Shown: in pieces, positions 33,608 through 42,606 of the stretch | How positions within the stretch are numbered: position 1 is the first letter of the stretch | Layout: the number at the start of each line of letters is the position of its first letter | Assembly (NCBI GenBank): GCA_021323865.1 | Contig: JAJPKF010000018.1 | Span: 124,001-188,000 of the forward strand | DNA: 64,000 bases | DNA from: Pseudomonadota bacterium | GTDB taxonomy: Bacteria > Chloroflexota > UBA5177 > JAJPKF01 | Direction: 5' to 3' | Position numbers and translations under genes: made by a program | Notes under the pieces: model-generated | The model's database searches: none | Told to the model about the DNA's origin: nothing | The model's input: only the letters and a program-made list of their open reading frames with translations

Positions 33608-34876
33608 TCAGACGATCTGTGATGAGCCGGACCTTCGAGAGCGGAGCCAGTAGGTCAGGCCTCCGAGGGCGGCGATCGACAGGCCAATCGCGATCTGAAG
33701 AGCAGCCAACGTGAAAGCCAGGATGATGCAGCCCGCCAATCCCGCGATCGCCAACCAGCGAGGTAGGAAGCGCTGTTCTGGGGTCAATCGGAGGGCTGAG
33801 GCGTTGGTGACGGCGTAATAGAGCAGGGTGCCGAAGCTGGAGACGGCTACCGCAGTCGTGAACGGCGCCCAAGCGGCCACCGCTGCGGAGACGGCTCCGC
33901 AGCACATCACACTAAGCCACGGGTTCTGGTTCGGTCCCAACCTCGCCAGCCCGGACCAGAGGTCGCCCTCCCGTCCCATAGCAAAGAGAACTCGTGAGAC
34001 ACCGAGGAGATCGGAGAGGGCCTCATCAAAGGTGGTCACCAGTGCACCGCCGACCACCAGTGCTGGGCCGGCAACCACGCCGGCAGCCACCAGCGTGGAT
34101 CGGAGCGGCGAAGATGAGTGAGACAGACGCGCCGGACCGAGGACGGCGATGGCAGTGATCGCGACGAGGAGATAGAGTACCAGCGCGCTGCCCAAAGCTA
34201 TGGCGCTGGCTCGCGGAATTGTTGAGCGAGGCTGCCGCACCTCCTCCACCAGGGTTGCAATGCGACTGTAACCCGTATAGGCAAAGAACAGCAGTCCGGC
34301 AGACCTCAGTACACCCAGCGGCCCATGGGGAGCGAAGGGAAGCAGGTGCTCGGGCCGAGCAGCCGGCAGGCCAAGGATCACCACCAACAGCAGGGCGGCA
34401 ATTGAAATCACCACCAGCAGGTCGGTGAGACGCACGGATCGCCTGACGCCTCCGGCATTGATGGCCGTCGTGACTATGGCGAGACCGACGGCGGCCAGCC
34501 GAGCAGGGATCCCGGGAGCGACGGCATGGAGGTAGCTCCCAAAGGCGATTGCTATGACCCCAGGGCCGACGGTGTTGGCGATGAGGAACATCCAGCCCGC
34601 CATGAAACCCCATGCCGGCCCCAGCATGAGTCGTCCGAATTGATACGTGCCTCCGGTTCGGGGAAGCAGGGCCGCCAGCTGGACCGAAGACATGGCGTTG
34701 CAGAAGGCGAGGCCGCCTGCAAAAACCAGGGCGACGACGACTGAGGAGCCGGCCAGCCCCGTTGCCGGCGCGAGAACGCTGAAGATGCCTGCCCCGAGGA
34801 TTGCCGCTAGGCCTGTCGCCACAGCGTCGAACAGATTTAGCTGCGGCCGGAGCCTTCCGTTGCCGGCCTGGTTCAT
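33608..34876 (-). CDS. APC-family amino acid permease
   Basis: A 422-aa integral membrane protein with about 12 hydrophobic helices. The first, LFDAVATGLAAILGAGIFSVLAPATGLAGSS, carries the GAGIF substrate-binding motif of the amino acid-polyamine-organocation family, and FFAYTGYSRIATLVEEVRQPRSTIPRA is the conserved TM6-loop. Substrate unknown. TATGAT on the minus strand (34886-34891) lies 9 nt before the ATG and is a plausible -10 box. Followed after 168 nt by the debranching-enzyme-like gene. Confidence 0.88.
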   Translation of the reverse strand: MNQAGNGRLRPQLNLFDAVATGLAAILGAGIFSVLAPATGLAGSSVVVALVFAGGLAFCNAMSSVQLAALLPRTGGTYQFGRLMLGPAWGFMAGWMFLIANTVGPGVIAIAFGSYLHAVAPGIPARLAAVGLAIVTTAINAGGVRRSVRLTDLLVVISIAALLLVVILGLPAARPEHLLPFAPHGPLGVLRSAGLLFFAYTGYSRIATLVEEVRQPRSTIPRASAIALGSALVLYLLVAITAIAVLGPARLSHSSSPLRSTLVAAGVVAGPALVVGGALVTTFDEALSDLLGVSRVLFAMGREGDLWSGLARLGPNQNPWLSVMCCGAVSAAVAAWAPFTTAVAVSSFGTLLYYAVTNASALRLTPEQRFLPRWLAIAGLAGCIILAFTLAALQIAIGLSIAALGGLTYWLRSRRSGSSQIV

Positions 34877-35048
34877 TGGCCCCGCATCATATGGATCTCA
34901 CTGGCCTCTGTCTCCGCCCAACGTATCTTGAAAGGAAGCGGCAGTCCGCGGCTGGGACACGCTCGGAGCGGACTAGTTGGCCTGGACGGCATCGCGGCTT
35001 TTGGGTGGATTGCGGCCGGCCGGCAGCACTCAAAGACAGGAGACAGTT

Positions 35049-35213
35049 GTGCCGGCACTCAGTCAGCGGCAGATTCTCATCGGTACCATAGCTCTGGTCT
35101 TCCTCGGTATGGTGATCGCCGGGGTGGTGGTTAGCTCCCCGACAACGTGGTTCTTGCTGGCGTTGGTAACGTTCACCATTCTGGTCATCGCTTCCGCCCC
35201 GTTCATCCTCTAG
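35049..35213 (+). CDS. Small two-helix membrane protein
   Basis: A 54-aa protein consisting almost wholly of two hydrophobic helices (ILIGTIALVFLGMVIAGVVV and TWFLLALVTFTILVIASAPFIL). I prefer the GTG at 35049, six nt after AGGAG, over the track start at 34977. It ends 22 nt before the epimerase gene, so the two are probably co-transcribed. No family recognised. Confidence 0.6.
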   Translation: MPALSQRQILIGTIALVFLGMVIAGVVVSSPTTWFLLALVTFTILVIASAPFIL

Positions 35214-35235
35214 CTGAGCCCCCCATGGAGGTGAC

Positions 35236-36240
35236 ATGCGCATTCTCGTGATCGGCGGCACCGTCTTCCTGGGGCGGCACTTCGTCACCGCAGCGCTGAA
35301 TCGTGACCACGACGTGACGATCTTTCATCGTGGCCAACACAACCCTACGCTATTCGATGAAGTGACACGGATTGAGGGCGATCGTCGCACCGATCTCGAC
35401 CGGCTCCCCGATCAGCAGTGGGACGTCGTGGTTGATACGTGCGGATATTTCCCGAGCGATGTCGAGCACTCGGCTCGAGCGCTCACCAACCAAGCCGGAC
35501 GCTACCTCTTCGTTTCGACGCTGTCCGTCTTCGCGGATCTCGTTCATCATCCGAATCTGGATGAGAACGGGGCACTGGCGACCACCGACAACCCCGAGGC
35601 CCACGAAATTACCGGGGAGAACTACGGTCCCCTCAAAGCGCTCTGTGAGCAGGTCGCCGAACATATCCTCGGCGACCGTCTGCTCGTGGTGCGGCCCGGG
35701 CTCATCGTGGGACCCCACGACGCCAGCGACCGGTTCACCTATTGGCCGCATCGCATGGCGCAAGGAGGTCCTGTGCTGGTCCCCGATAGCCGTGACAACG
35801 GGTGCCAGTTCATCGACGTGCGTGATTTGGCCGACTGGATGCTTGCATTGGCCGAGGACGGCCAGACCGGGGTCTTCAACGCGACGGGTCCGGAAAGCGG
35901 GCTCACCTTTGGAGAGGTTATCGAGACCTGCCTCCAAGAGACAGGCAAGCGGGCGGAGCCGGTTTGGGTCGACGAGCACTGGCTCCTCGAGCAGGGAGTT
36001 GGCCCATGGGTGGAGATGCCTCTCTGGATTCCCGATGCGCCGGGCATCGCGAGTGTCGATTGCCGGAAGGCGTGGTCCGCAGGGCTTCGGTCCCGTCCGT
36101 TGCGGGAGACGGTACGCGATACGCTGACATGGGCGGAGACGCGCGGCGACGGCCATGAGTGGCGCGCGGGCCTGAAGCCTGGCCGCGAGCGGGAGCTGCT
36201 GGACGCCTGGATCGCATCCAACCCTGGTTCGCGGGCCTGA
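35236..36240 (+). CDS. NAD-dependent epimerase/dehydratase (extended SDR)
   Basis: A 334-aa extended SDR. The N-terminal motif is VIGGTVFLGRHFV (GxxxxLG variant of the Rossmann glycine motif), DVVVDTCGYFP follows, and the catalytic Tyr-x3-Lys is NYGPLK. Similar proteins are annotated as isoflavone-reductase-like or sugar epimerases; substrate undefined. A strong GGAGGTGAC precedes the ATG. Confidence 0.85.
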   Translation: MRILVIGGTVFLGRHFVTAALNRDHDVTIFHRGQHNPTLFDEVTRIEGDRRTDLDRLPDQQWDVVVDTCGYFPSDVEHSARALTNQAGRYLFVSTLSVFADLVHHPNLDENGALATTDNPEAHEITGENYGPLKALCEQVAEHILGDRLLVVRPGLIVGPHDASDRFTYWPHRMAQGGPVLVPDSRDNGCQFIDVRDLADWMLALAEDGQTGVFNATGPESGLTFGEVIETCLQETGKRAEPVWVDEHWLLEQGVGPWVEMPLWIPDAPGIASVDCRKAWSAGLRSRPLRETVRDTLTWAETRGDGHEWRAGLKPGRERELLDAWIASNPGSRA

Positions 36241-36349
36241 CCGTCTGGTCAGGCATACTGCTCGTCAAGGTCGCCGGTGAGGCCGGCGCCTCTGAGTCGC
36301 GCGGCTTGTCCTCTGCATCGATCAAACGAAAGGTTGGCGGAGCCCCGCT

Positions 36350-37594
36350 GTGGAGCAATGGAGACGGACACTTCTCGTCACGGCGATAGCCCAAGCCTGC
36401 TCCATCCTCGGCTTTGGCCTGGTCACGCCGTTCCTACCGCTCTATGTCCAGCAGCTCGGAATCCACGGCGCCGCCCAGGTCACGTTCTGGGCGGCGATGA
36501 TGTCGGGATTCGTGGCGCTGGGCATGACCTTCGCCTCGCCGCTCTGGGGCGTGCTGGCCGACCGTCACGGGCGAAAGCTGATGGTCGTCCGTGCGGCGGG
36601 TTGCGCTGCCCTTCTCATGGGTCTCATGGGACTGGCCACCAACGTCTATCAGCTGTTGGCCCTGCGCCTGCTGCAGGGGATCTTTACGGGGACGGTGAGC
36701 GCTTCGCAAGCCCTCGTCGCGTCACAAACGCCCCGTCACCGCCTTGGGTTTGCGCTGGGCGTGATGCAGACAGCCGTATTTACCGGCAACTCCCTGGGGC
36801 CTCTGGCCGGCGGGTTCGTGGCTCAGCTCGTCGGGTTCCGGCAGACGTTCGTACTGTCGGCAGTATTTCTCCTTGCCTGTGCGCTGATGGTGGCATTCCT
36901 CGTGAAAGAAGAGCGTCCGGAAGTGCCGGCAGCCCGGTCTGGCCAGCCGTCGCTGCTCGCCGGAATGGGGATGGTGCTTCGCTCGCCGGCGATTCTCCCC
37001 ATGATTGCCTCGATCTTCGCCGTTCAGTTTGCCGTCACGCAGGTCTATCCCATCCTGCCTCAGTTCGTGCAGGCGCTCCAGGGATCCTCCGGGAACGCTG
37101 CGATCGCCACTGGCGTCATCCTGGCCCTAGCCGGTGGGGCGGGGGCGATCTCGTCAACCATGGTTGGCTGGTACTCTGACCGCTTGGGATACAAGCGGGT
37201 ACTGGCCACCGCGGCCTTCCTGGCCTGCCTGGTATCGGTTCCCCAGTTTTTTGTCACGGCAACATGGCAGCTGGGTGCCCTGCGAGTGCTCGACGGCTTC
37301 GCCCTGGGCGCCATGCTTCCCTCGGGCAGCGCGATCCTCGCCGGTCTGGTGCCGCAGGAGCGCCGAGGGGCAGTATACGGCCTGTCGGCGGCGGCCATCT
37401 CGGTGGGGTTCGCCGCCGGCCCCCTCACATCGGCCGCCGTTGTGGCGCTGTCCAACATCCGCACGGTCTTTCTCGTGGCCGCCGTCCTCCTCGCCGCAAT
37501 CGGCGTGTGGGTCCTGCGCACGGCACCCGGACGCCAGTGGCAGGCGGAGCATGCCCGCGAAGCCCAGGCAGCTGAAGCGATCGGCGCTCAGTAG
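36350..37594 (+). CDS. MFS transporter, 12-helix drug-efflux type
   Basis: A 414-aa major facilitator with about twelve membrane segments. The TM2-3 loop motif A is GVLADRHGRKLMV and its C-terminal half counterpart is GWYSDRLGYKRVL. The TM5-like stretch FTGNSLGPLAGGFVAQLVGFR resembles the antiporter motif C of drug:proton exporters. Substrate unknown. Start is GTG with GGCGGAG 7 nt upstream. Confidence 0.87.
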   Translation: MEQWRRTLLVTAIAQACSILGFGLVTPFLPLYVQQLGIHGAAQVTFWAAMMSGFVALGMTFASPLWGVLADRHGRKLMVVRAAGCAALLMGLMGLATNVYQLLALRLLQGIFTGTVSASQALVASQTPRHRLGFALGVMQTAVFTGNSLGPLAGGFVAQLVGFRQTFVLSAVFLLACALMVAFLVKEERPEVPAARSGQPSLLAGMGMVLRSPAILPMIASIFAVQFAVTQVYPILPQFVQALQGSSGNAAIATGVILALAGGAGAISSTMVGWYSDRLGYKRVLATAAFLACLVSVPQFFVTATWQLGALRVLDGFALGAMLPSGSAILAGLVPQERRGAVYGLSAAAISVGFAAGPLTSAAVVALSNIRTVFLVAAVLLAAIGVWVLRTAPGRQWQAEHAREAQAAEAIGAQ

Positions 37595-37648
37595 CCTGAC
37601 GCGCTCACGGTTATCTTGGAGCGGACCCAGATGTCCGCGGAGGGTGGC

Positions 37649-38017
37649 ATGCCGGTGCTCGTCCAGCTGCTCTTGATCGGCCTGGTAGCCGGCATCGCAG
37701 GCGGCATGTTCGGGATCGGCGGCGGGGCGATCATGGTTCCGGCCATGGTCCTGATCCTGGGTCTCGATCAGAAGTTCGCCACCGGTACCTCGCTGGCCGC
37801 CCAGATCTTGCCTATTGGCATCCTGGGAGCGATTGTGTACTACAAGAGTGGCAATCTCAACGTGAAATATGCCATTCTGATCGCCGCCGGTTTGGTCGTC
37901 GGCAATCTGATCGGGGCGCTGTTTGTCAACCAGCCTTTTGTCAGTAATGAAGCCATAAAGAAGGCGTATGGCGTGTTTCTGATTATCATCGCGGTGCGAT
38001 ATTTAGCCTTTAGTTGA
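37649..38017 (+). CDS. Half-size TauE/SafE-family membrane protein
   Basis: A 122-aa membrane protein equal to one repeat of the TauE/SafE (sulfite exporter-like, DUF81) family, with four helices. It begins LLLIGLVAGIAGGMFGIGGGAIMVPAMVLILGL, the family signature, and has TGTSLAAQILPIGILGAIVYYKSGNLN. Full-length members carry two such halves in about 250 aa; no second half follows here, so it would have to dimerise. GGAGG lies 5 nt before ATG 37649, shorter than the track start 37616. Confidence 0.8.
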   Translation: MPVLVQLLLIGLVAGIAGGMFGIGGGAIMVPAMVLILGLDQKFATGTSLAAQILPIGILGAIVYYKSGNLNVKYAILIAAGLVVGNLIGALFVNQPFVSNEAIKKAYGVFLIIIAVRYLAFS

Positions 38018-38031
38018 AGGGGCGCCCGTGG

Positions 38032-38037
38032 TAGTCT
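38032..38037 (+). promoter_or_regulatory. Putative -10 box
   Basis: TAGTCT precedes the zinc-ribbon gene. Transcription starting near 38043 would leave a ~14-nt leader carrying GGAG eight nt before the ATG at 38057. Confidence 0.4.
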
Positions 38038-38056
38038 GGACCGTGGAGTAGAACCC

Positions 38057-38350
38057 ATGGTCGAGCTGGCTCTTCCGGTCGTCGCCGGTGGTGTCATTCT
38101 GTTGCTGGCCGCCGTGTTCGTGTACGTCGTGGTCTCTCCCGCGACCCGCGCGCGAGCGCCGCTGCCGCCCGCGCATCGCATGGGTCGGCCCTGCGTTTAC
38201 TGCCGCTCCACGCACACCCGCCGCCTCGGCGCTCCCAATCACCGCCATGACGACCATGGCTTCGCGATGATCACCGCGTACGAGTGTGTCCGGTGCGGAC
38301 TGCCCTTCTGGTCGGTCGAACGCTCCCCGGCCGAACAGCGGAGCCGCTAG
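38057..38350 (+). CDS. Small membrane-anchored zinc-ribbon protein
   Basis: A 97-aa protein with one N-terminal transmembrane helix (about 5-27, LPVVAGGVILLLAAVFVYVVV) and a cytoplasmic-type zinc ribbon formed by CVYC and CVRC, about 30 residues apart. Function unknown; no family recognised. Converges with def (9 nt between stops). Confidence 0.65.
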   Translation: MVELALPVVAGGVILLLAAVFVYVVVSPATRARAPLPPAHRMGRPCVYCRSTHTRRLGAPNHRHDDHGFAMITAYECVRCGLPFWSVERSPAEQRSR

Positions 38351-38359
38351 CAGGAAGCC

Positions 38360-38953
38360 TTACCGGAGGGATTCGTCGCCGGTCTCACGCGCACCAACCG
38401 GGGATGCCATGGCCTCGGGCGCACTTTGCTCCTCGGCTGCGGGGACGGTTTCCCGCATGGTTTCTTCGGGCTCCACCTCATAGTCCTCGTCCACCCGGTG
38501 GATGGTCGACTTGTCGACGACCCGGTCGATGTAGAGGATGCCGTTGAGATGGTCAACCTCGTGCTGGAGGCAGCGCGCGAGCCAGTCTTCGGCTTTCAGC
38601 TTCAGCTTCTTTCCGCGTCGGTCGATACCTCGGACCCGGCAGCGCAGCGCTCGCTCCACCGGCCCCGCGTATCCCCGTATGCTGAGACACCCCTCCTCGG
38701 CGATCTCCGTCTCCTCGGACATCCACACGATCTCCGGATTCACGATGACGTGGAGCTCCTCGTCGATATGTGTGGTGATGATCCGTAGAGGCACACCGAT
38801 CTGCGGGGCGGCAAGACCTGACCCGGGGGCATCGAGCATCGTGTCGATCATGTCCTGAATCAGGCGGTCGATGGAGTCGTCAACGCGATGCACTCGCTTC
38901 GCCGGTTGGGTGAGAACCGGGTCGCCGAGCTGAACAATGGGACGAACTGGCAT
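38360..38953 (-). CDS. def: Peptide deformylase
   Basis: A 197-aa metalloenzyme removing the N-formyl group from nascent proteins. The three family motifs are intact: GSGLAAPQIG, EEGCLSI (metal-ligand Cys) and QHEVDH (metal ligands and catalytic Glu). A 40-residue acidic tail (DEDYEVEPEETMRE onward) extends beyond the typical end. The track start at 38995 adds 14 unconserved residues; ATG 38953 with AAGG upstream fits the family N-terminus. Confidence 0.93.
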   Translation of the reverse strand: MPVRPIVQLGDPVLTQPAKRVHRVDDSIDRLIQDMIDTMLDAPGSGLAAPQIGVPLRIITTHIDEELHVIVNPEIVWMSEETEIAEEGCLSIRGYAGPVERALRCRVRGIDRRGKKLKLKAEDWLARCLQHEVDHLNGILYIDRVVDKSTIHRVDEDYEVEPEETMRETVPAAEEQSAPEAMASPVGARETGDESLR

Positions 38954-39016
38954 GGCCGCCTTAGCCTCTGTTCTTCCACCCGCGGGGCGACTCACAGACG
39001 CCGGACGACAACCTAA

Positions 39017-40543
39017 CTACTCCGTGTCGATCTGGGCCCGCTGCAGGCGGCCACTGTAGTCGATGTATACGGACTTCAACTCGGTGAACTCCCGAATGGC
39101 GCTTGTCCCCGCCTCCCGGTGCCCATTCCCCGTCGCCTTGATGCCCCCGAAGGGGAGATGAATCTCGGCGCCGATCGTGGGGGCATTCACGTAGGTGATA
39201 CCCGCTTCCAGTGTCTCAATGGCGGCGAAGGCTCGGTTGATGTCACGCGTGTAGATGGCGGATGAGAGACCATACTTGACGCCATTCGCGACCTCGACGG
39301 CTTCCTCGAATGTCGCTACCGGCATGATCACCGTTGTGGGACCGAAGATTTCCTCCTGGGCTATCCGCATGTCTGCGGTCACGTGGCCGAAGATGGTCGG
39401 GGCGTAGAAGTAGCCTCGGTCGTAGGGGGCATCGTCCAGCACTCGGCCTCCAAGGAGAAGGGTCGCCCCTTCCTCGATGCCGATTCCGGTGTACCGGTGG
39501 ATTCGTTCGAGTTGGGTCTGATTGACGACTGGTCCCATCTGGACCTCCGCTTCGAGGCCGTTGCCGACCCGAAGTGCGCTCGCTCGCTTGACCAGCTCGG
39601 CGGTGAATTCATCGAGCACGCCCCGTTGGACGATGAGCCGGCTCGAGGCCGTGCAGCGTTGCCCCGACGTGCCGAAGGCGCCCCAGAGCGCGCCCTCGAG
39701 GGCCAGACCCAGGTCGGCATCGTCCATGACGATGATGGGGTTCTTGCCGCCCAGCTCCAATGAGATCTTCTTGAGCTGCCTTCCGCCGCGTGCAGCCACC
39801 TCCCGGCCTACCTCGCCGGAACCCGTGAAGGAGATCATCCGGATCCGCTCATCCTCGACCAAAGGCTCCCCGGCTTCCTCACCGAATCCCGTGACCAGAT
39901 TCAGGACTCCGGAAGGAAGACCCGCCTCGTGCATGATCTCGACGAAGGCGGCCGCGCACGCCGGAGTATCCTCGGCGGGTTTGAAGACCACCGTATTCCC
40001 CGCCAGCAGCGCGGGGAAGATCTTCCACGTGGGTATGGCAATGGGGAAGTTCCAGGGCGTGATGATTGCGACGGGACCAAACGGCTGGCGGATGACCATG
40101 GCGAACTTGTCGCGTAGCTCGGAGGGCATCGTCTCCCCAAAGAAGCGCCTTCCTTCGCCGGCGATGTACTTGGCCATGTCGATGCCCTCTTGCACGTCGC
40201 CCCGCGACTCTTCCAGCACCTTGCCCATCTCACGAGTCATCAGCCGCGCAAGATCCTCTTTGCGCTCCTGCATAATGGAGCCGGCTCGAAGGATCAGGTC
40301 GGCGCGCGCCGGTGCCGGCACTCGGCGCCAGCGAGGGAACGCCTCCACCGCGGCAGCGACAGCCCGTGTTACATCCGCCGGGCCGGATCGGGGGAAGACG
40401 CCCACGATCTCCTCATGGTTCGCGGGGTTCCGGCTGCTGAATGTAGCCCCGGACACGGCGGGAGCGCGCTCTCCCGCGATGACGTTGTGATAGGTGGGGG
40501 CAGCGGAGGTGGCGGGCTCGGCCGGTTCGGTGGTTGTGGTCAT
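39017..40543 (-). CDS. NAD(P)-dependent aldehyde dehydrogenase
   Basis: A 508-aa ALDH-superfamily enzyme. Catalytic Glu is in KISLELGGKNPIIV and the nucleophilic Cys in GTSGQRCTASSRLIV; ITPWNFPIAIPTWKIFPALLAGNTVVFKPAEDTP is the cofactor-binding stretch. The sequence resembles the alpha-ketoglutaric-semialdehyde/succinate-semialdehyde group but substrate cannot be assigned. A TAGAAT on the minus strand (40577-40582) is a possible -10 box. Confidence 0.9.
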   Translation of the reverse strand: MTTTTEPAEPATSAAPTYHNVIAGERAPAVSGATFSSRNPANHEEIVGVFPRSGPADVTRAVAAAVEAFPRWRRVPAPARADLILRAGSIMQERKEDLARLMTREMGKVLEESRGDVQEGIDMAKYIAGEGRRFFGETMPSELRDKFAMVIRQPFGPVAIITPWNFPIAIPTWKIFPALLAGNTVVFKPAEDTPACAAAFVEIMHEAGLPSGVLNLVTGFGEEAGEPLVEDERIRMISFTGSGEVGREVAARGGRQLKKISLELGGKNPIIVMDDADLGLALEGALWGAFGTSGQRCTASSRLIVQRGVLDEFTAELVKRASALRVGNGLEAEVQMGPVVNQTQLERIHRYTGIGIEEGATLLLGGRVLDDAPYDRGYFYAPTIFGHVTADMRIAQEEIFGPTTVIMPVATFEEAVEVANGVKYGLSSAIYTRDINRAFAAIETLEAGITYVNAPTIGAEIHLPFGGIKATGNGHREAGTSAIREFTELKSVYIDYSGRLQRAQIDTE

Positions 40544-40656
40544 CTGGGCCCTGGTCGGTTACAGTCGAATCGCACAATTCTACTGAGACAGCCATCGGAA
40601 ACGGCTCGGTGCGTCTATACTCGAATACCCGTATTTCCATTGGATGTAGTTGTCAA

Positions 40657-41241
40657 TTGACTGCCAAGACTCGCGCGGATGCCTGGGCGTTGATGAGCGA
40701 GTGGACCCAGAGCGAGAGTCTACGTCGTCACATGCTGTCCGTTGAGGTCGCCATGCGCGCCTATGCGCGGCGGTTCGGGGGGGACGAAGAACTGTGGGGC
40801 TTGGCCGGTCTCCTCCACGACTTCGACTACGAGCGACATCCCTCTCTGGAGGAACATCCGCAGGTTGGTGCGGCCGTACTGGAAGAGCAAGGTTATCCGG
40901 AGTCTGTCGTCTACGCGATTCGGACCCACGCGGATTACCTGGGCTTGCCGCGACTCAGCCTCATGGACAAGACGCTCTTCGCCGTTGACGAGCTGACGGG
41001 CTTCATTACCGCCGCTGCCCTGGTCCGGCCCGATCGCTCCATCCTGGACCTTGAAGCGCGGTCCGTCCGGAAGCGCATGAAGGACAAGGCATTTGCTCGA
41101 CAGGTGAGCCGGGAGGACATCGTCGCGGGCGCTGAGCTCCTGGGCGTGGACCTCGACGAGCATATCGCTTTCGTCATCGGTGCCATGCGGACCATAGCAC
41201 CGGAGCTGGGACTGGCCGGAGCGGCGACGGTTTCCGGCTGA
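40657..41241 (+). CDS. HD-domain protein (HDIG-type)
   Basis: A 194-aa metal-dependent phosphohydrolase-like protein: SLRRHMLSVEVAMRAYARR supplies the first His, WGLAGLLHDFDYERHP the HD pair, and HADYLG a later ligand. Family members often begin shortly before the 'W..L....N/S.L..H' helix, which fits TTG 40657 (TAKTRADAWALMSEW); ATG 40693 is an alternative. The track start at 40534 lies upstream of a TATACT -10 candidate (40616-40621). Substrate unknown. Confidence 0.78.
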   Translation: MTAKTRADAWALMSEWTQSESLRRHMLSVEVAMRAYARRFGGDEELWGLAGLLHDFDYERHPSLEEHPQVGAAVLEEQGYPESVVYAIRTHADYLGLPRLSLMDKTLFAVDELTGFITAAALVRPDRSILDLEARSVRKRMKDKAFARQVSREDIVAGAELLGVDLDEHIAFVIGAMRTIAPELGLAGAATVSG

Positions 41242-41245
41242 CTCC

Positions 41246-42529
41246 ATGACGCGTGGCGTGTTCCGCATGGTCGCCTTCCTACTGGCTCCCATCTGCCTGC
41301 TCACGGGGGCGTTGGTCCTTGTCCCTAGAGCGACGCCGTCCGGCCATCGAAGTGTGACTTTGGCGCGGCACCGGACTCGGGGGAGCACGGCGAGGAAACT
41401 CACCCGCATTGAGCGGCAGACCCAGGGTCTTCGGAGGCTGCATGCCCTACACCCGGTCCATGTAAGGTTTCTGCGGAGCGCGGCCTTCAGCCGCTATGTC
41501 GCCGGGGTCTATCGCAAGGGCGATCCGCCAAACGTGGTGCGCATTGCTCGAGAGGAGGGAGTGCTGACCGGGCTGATCTCGCCCTCCGTCAACCTCAGCC
41601 GCATTCTCACAAAGGGGCTCGTCAGTCAGGTCGTGGGCTTGTACGACAAGTACAGTAAACGCTTATACATCCGAAATCTGGGCGGTGCGCTCACGCTCGA
41701 TCGGTGGACCGTGGCGCACGAGTTCACGCATGCGCTGCAGGACCAGCACTTCAATCTGAAGCGCGTCGAGCCCGATCAAATGCACTGGCGGCTCAAGGAC
41801 TCAGACGCGCAGCTTGCCGAGCACTCTGTGGTCGAGGGAGACGCGGTCCGTATTCAGTACGCCTATCTCTACGACTACTACTCGCCGGCTCAGATTCGAG
41901 CGCTGCAGCGGCAGCAGGCGAGCTACCACACGCAGTCCGTCCCGCCGCTCATCGACGAGCAGTTTAACTTCCCCTACGTGTCCGGTCTGCAGTATGTTGA
42001 GCGCCTCTACCGGTTCGGCGGATACCGGGCGGTGAACAGCGCGTTTCGACACCCACCGCACACCACCTACCAGGTCATGTTCCCTGCACGGCACATCAGG
42101 CTGGTGGACCTGCGGATTGTCCGGATGGCCGGCCGGTTCCGGCACTGGAAAGTGATCGACGATGACGTCGATGGAGCCTTCGGCTACAAACAACTCGTCG
42201 AGCCCCACGTTCGGGGCGGCTTGGATATCCGCCTAGCCGGCCTCTGGCGCGGTGACCGCTACCTGCTCCTCCGGCACGGGCACCGCTTCGCGATGTTCAT
42301 GGAGTCTGTCTATGCCACCAAGCACGACGCAAGAGTCGGGGCCAAGATCATCGGGGCCTCACTTGTCGGCCGGTTCCACAGCCATGGCCGTCGATTCCTG
42401 GGGGGCTATTGGTATGACCGGCGGAGAATTGCCAGTGCCATCCACGTCAGCGGCAGGCGGATCGTTCTGGCTTTTTCGACCAAGCCCATCACGGTCGAGC
42501 GACTGGCGTTGAGTCGACCCGTGGGCTAG
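41246..42529 (+). CDS. Secreted/membrane-anchored HExxH metalloprotease-like protein
   Basis: A 427-aa protein with an N-terminal signal anchor (about 9-27, VAFLLAPICLLTGALVLVP) and a zinc-protease motif VAHEFTHALQDQHF near residue 155, with SVVEGDA about 33 residues later as a likely third-ligand Glu. This HExxH...E arrangement is that of gluzincin-type peptidases. The remainder is Arg/His/Tyr-rich. No known peptidase family can be named. It begins 5 nt after the HD gene stop, so both are one unit. Confidence 0.7.
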   Translation: MTRGVFRMVAFLLAPICLLTGALVLVPRATPSGHRSVTLARHRTRGSTARKLTRIERQTQGLRRLHALHPVHVRFLRSAAFSRYVAGVYRKGDPPNVVRIAREEGVLTGLISPSVNLSRILTKGLVSQVVGLYDKYSKRLYIRNLGGALTLDRWTVAHEFTHALQDQHFNLKRVEPDQMHWRLKDSDAQLAEHSVVEGDAVRIQYAYLYDYYSPAQIRALQRQQASYHTQSVPPLIDEQFNFPYVSGLQYVERLYRFGGYRAVNSAFRHPPHTTYQVMFPARHIRLVDLRIVRMAGRFRHWKVIDDDVDGAFGYKQLVEPHVRGGLDIRLAGLWRGDRYLLLRHGHRFAMFMESVYATKHDARVGAKIIGASLVGRFHSHGRRFLGGYWYDRRRIASAIHVSGRRIVLAFSTKPITVERLALSRPVG

Positions 42530-42606
42530 CGGCCTGAGGGCGACTGACCGCAAAGGGACCGATCCCGTGGCAGTTCCCGAAGAGATGAAGCAGGCCATGA
42601 AGGCGG

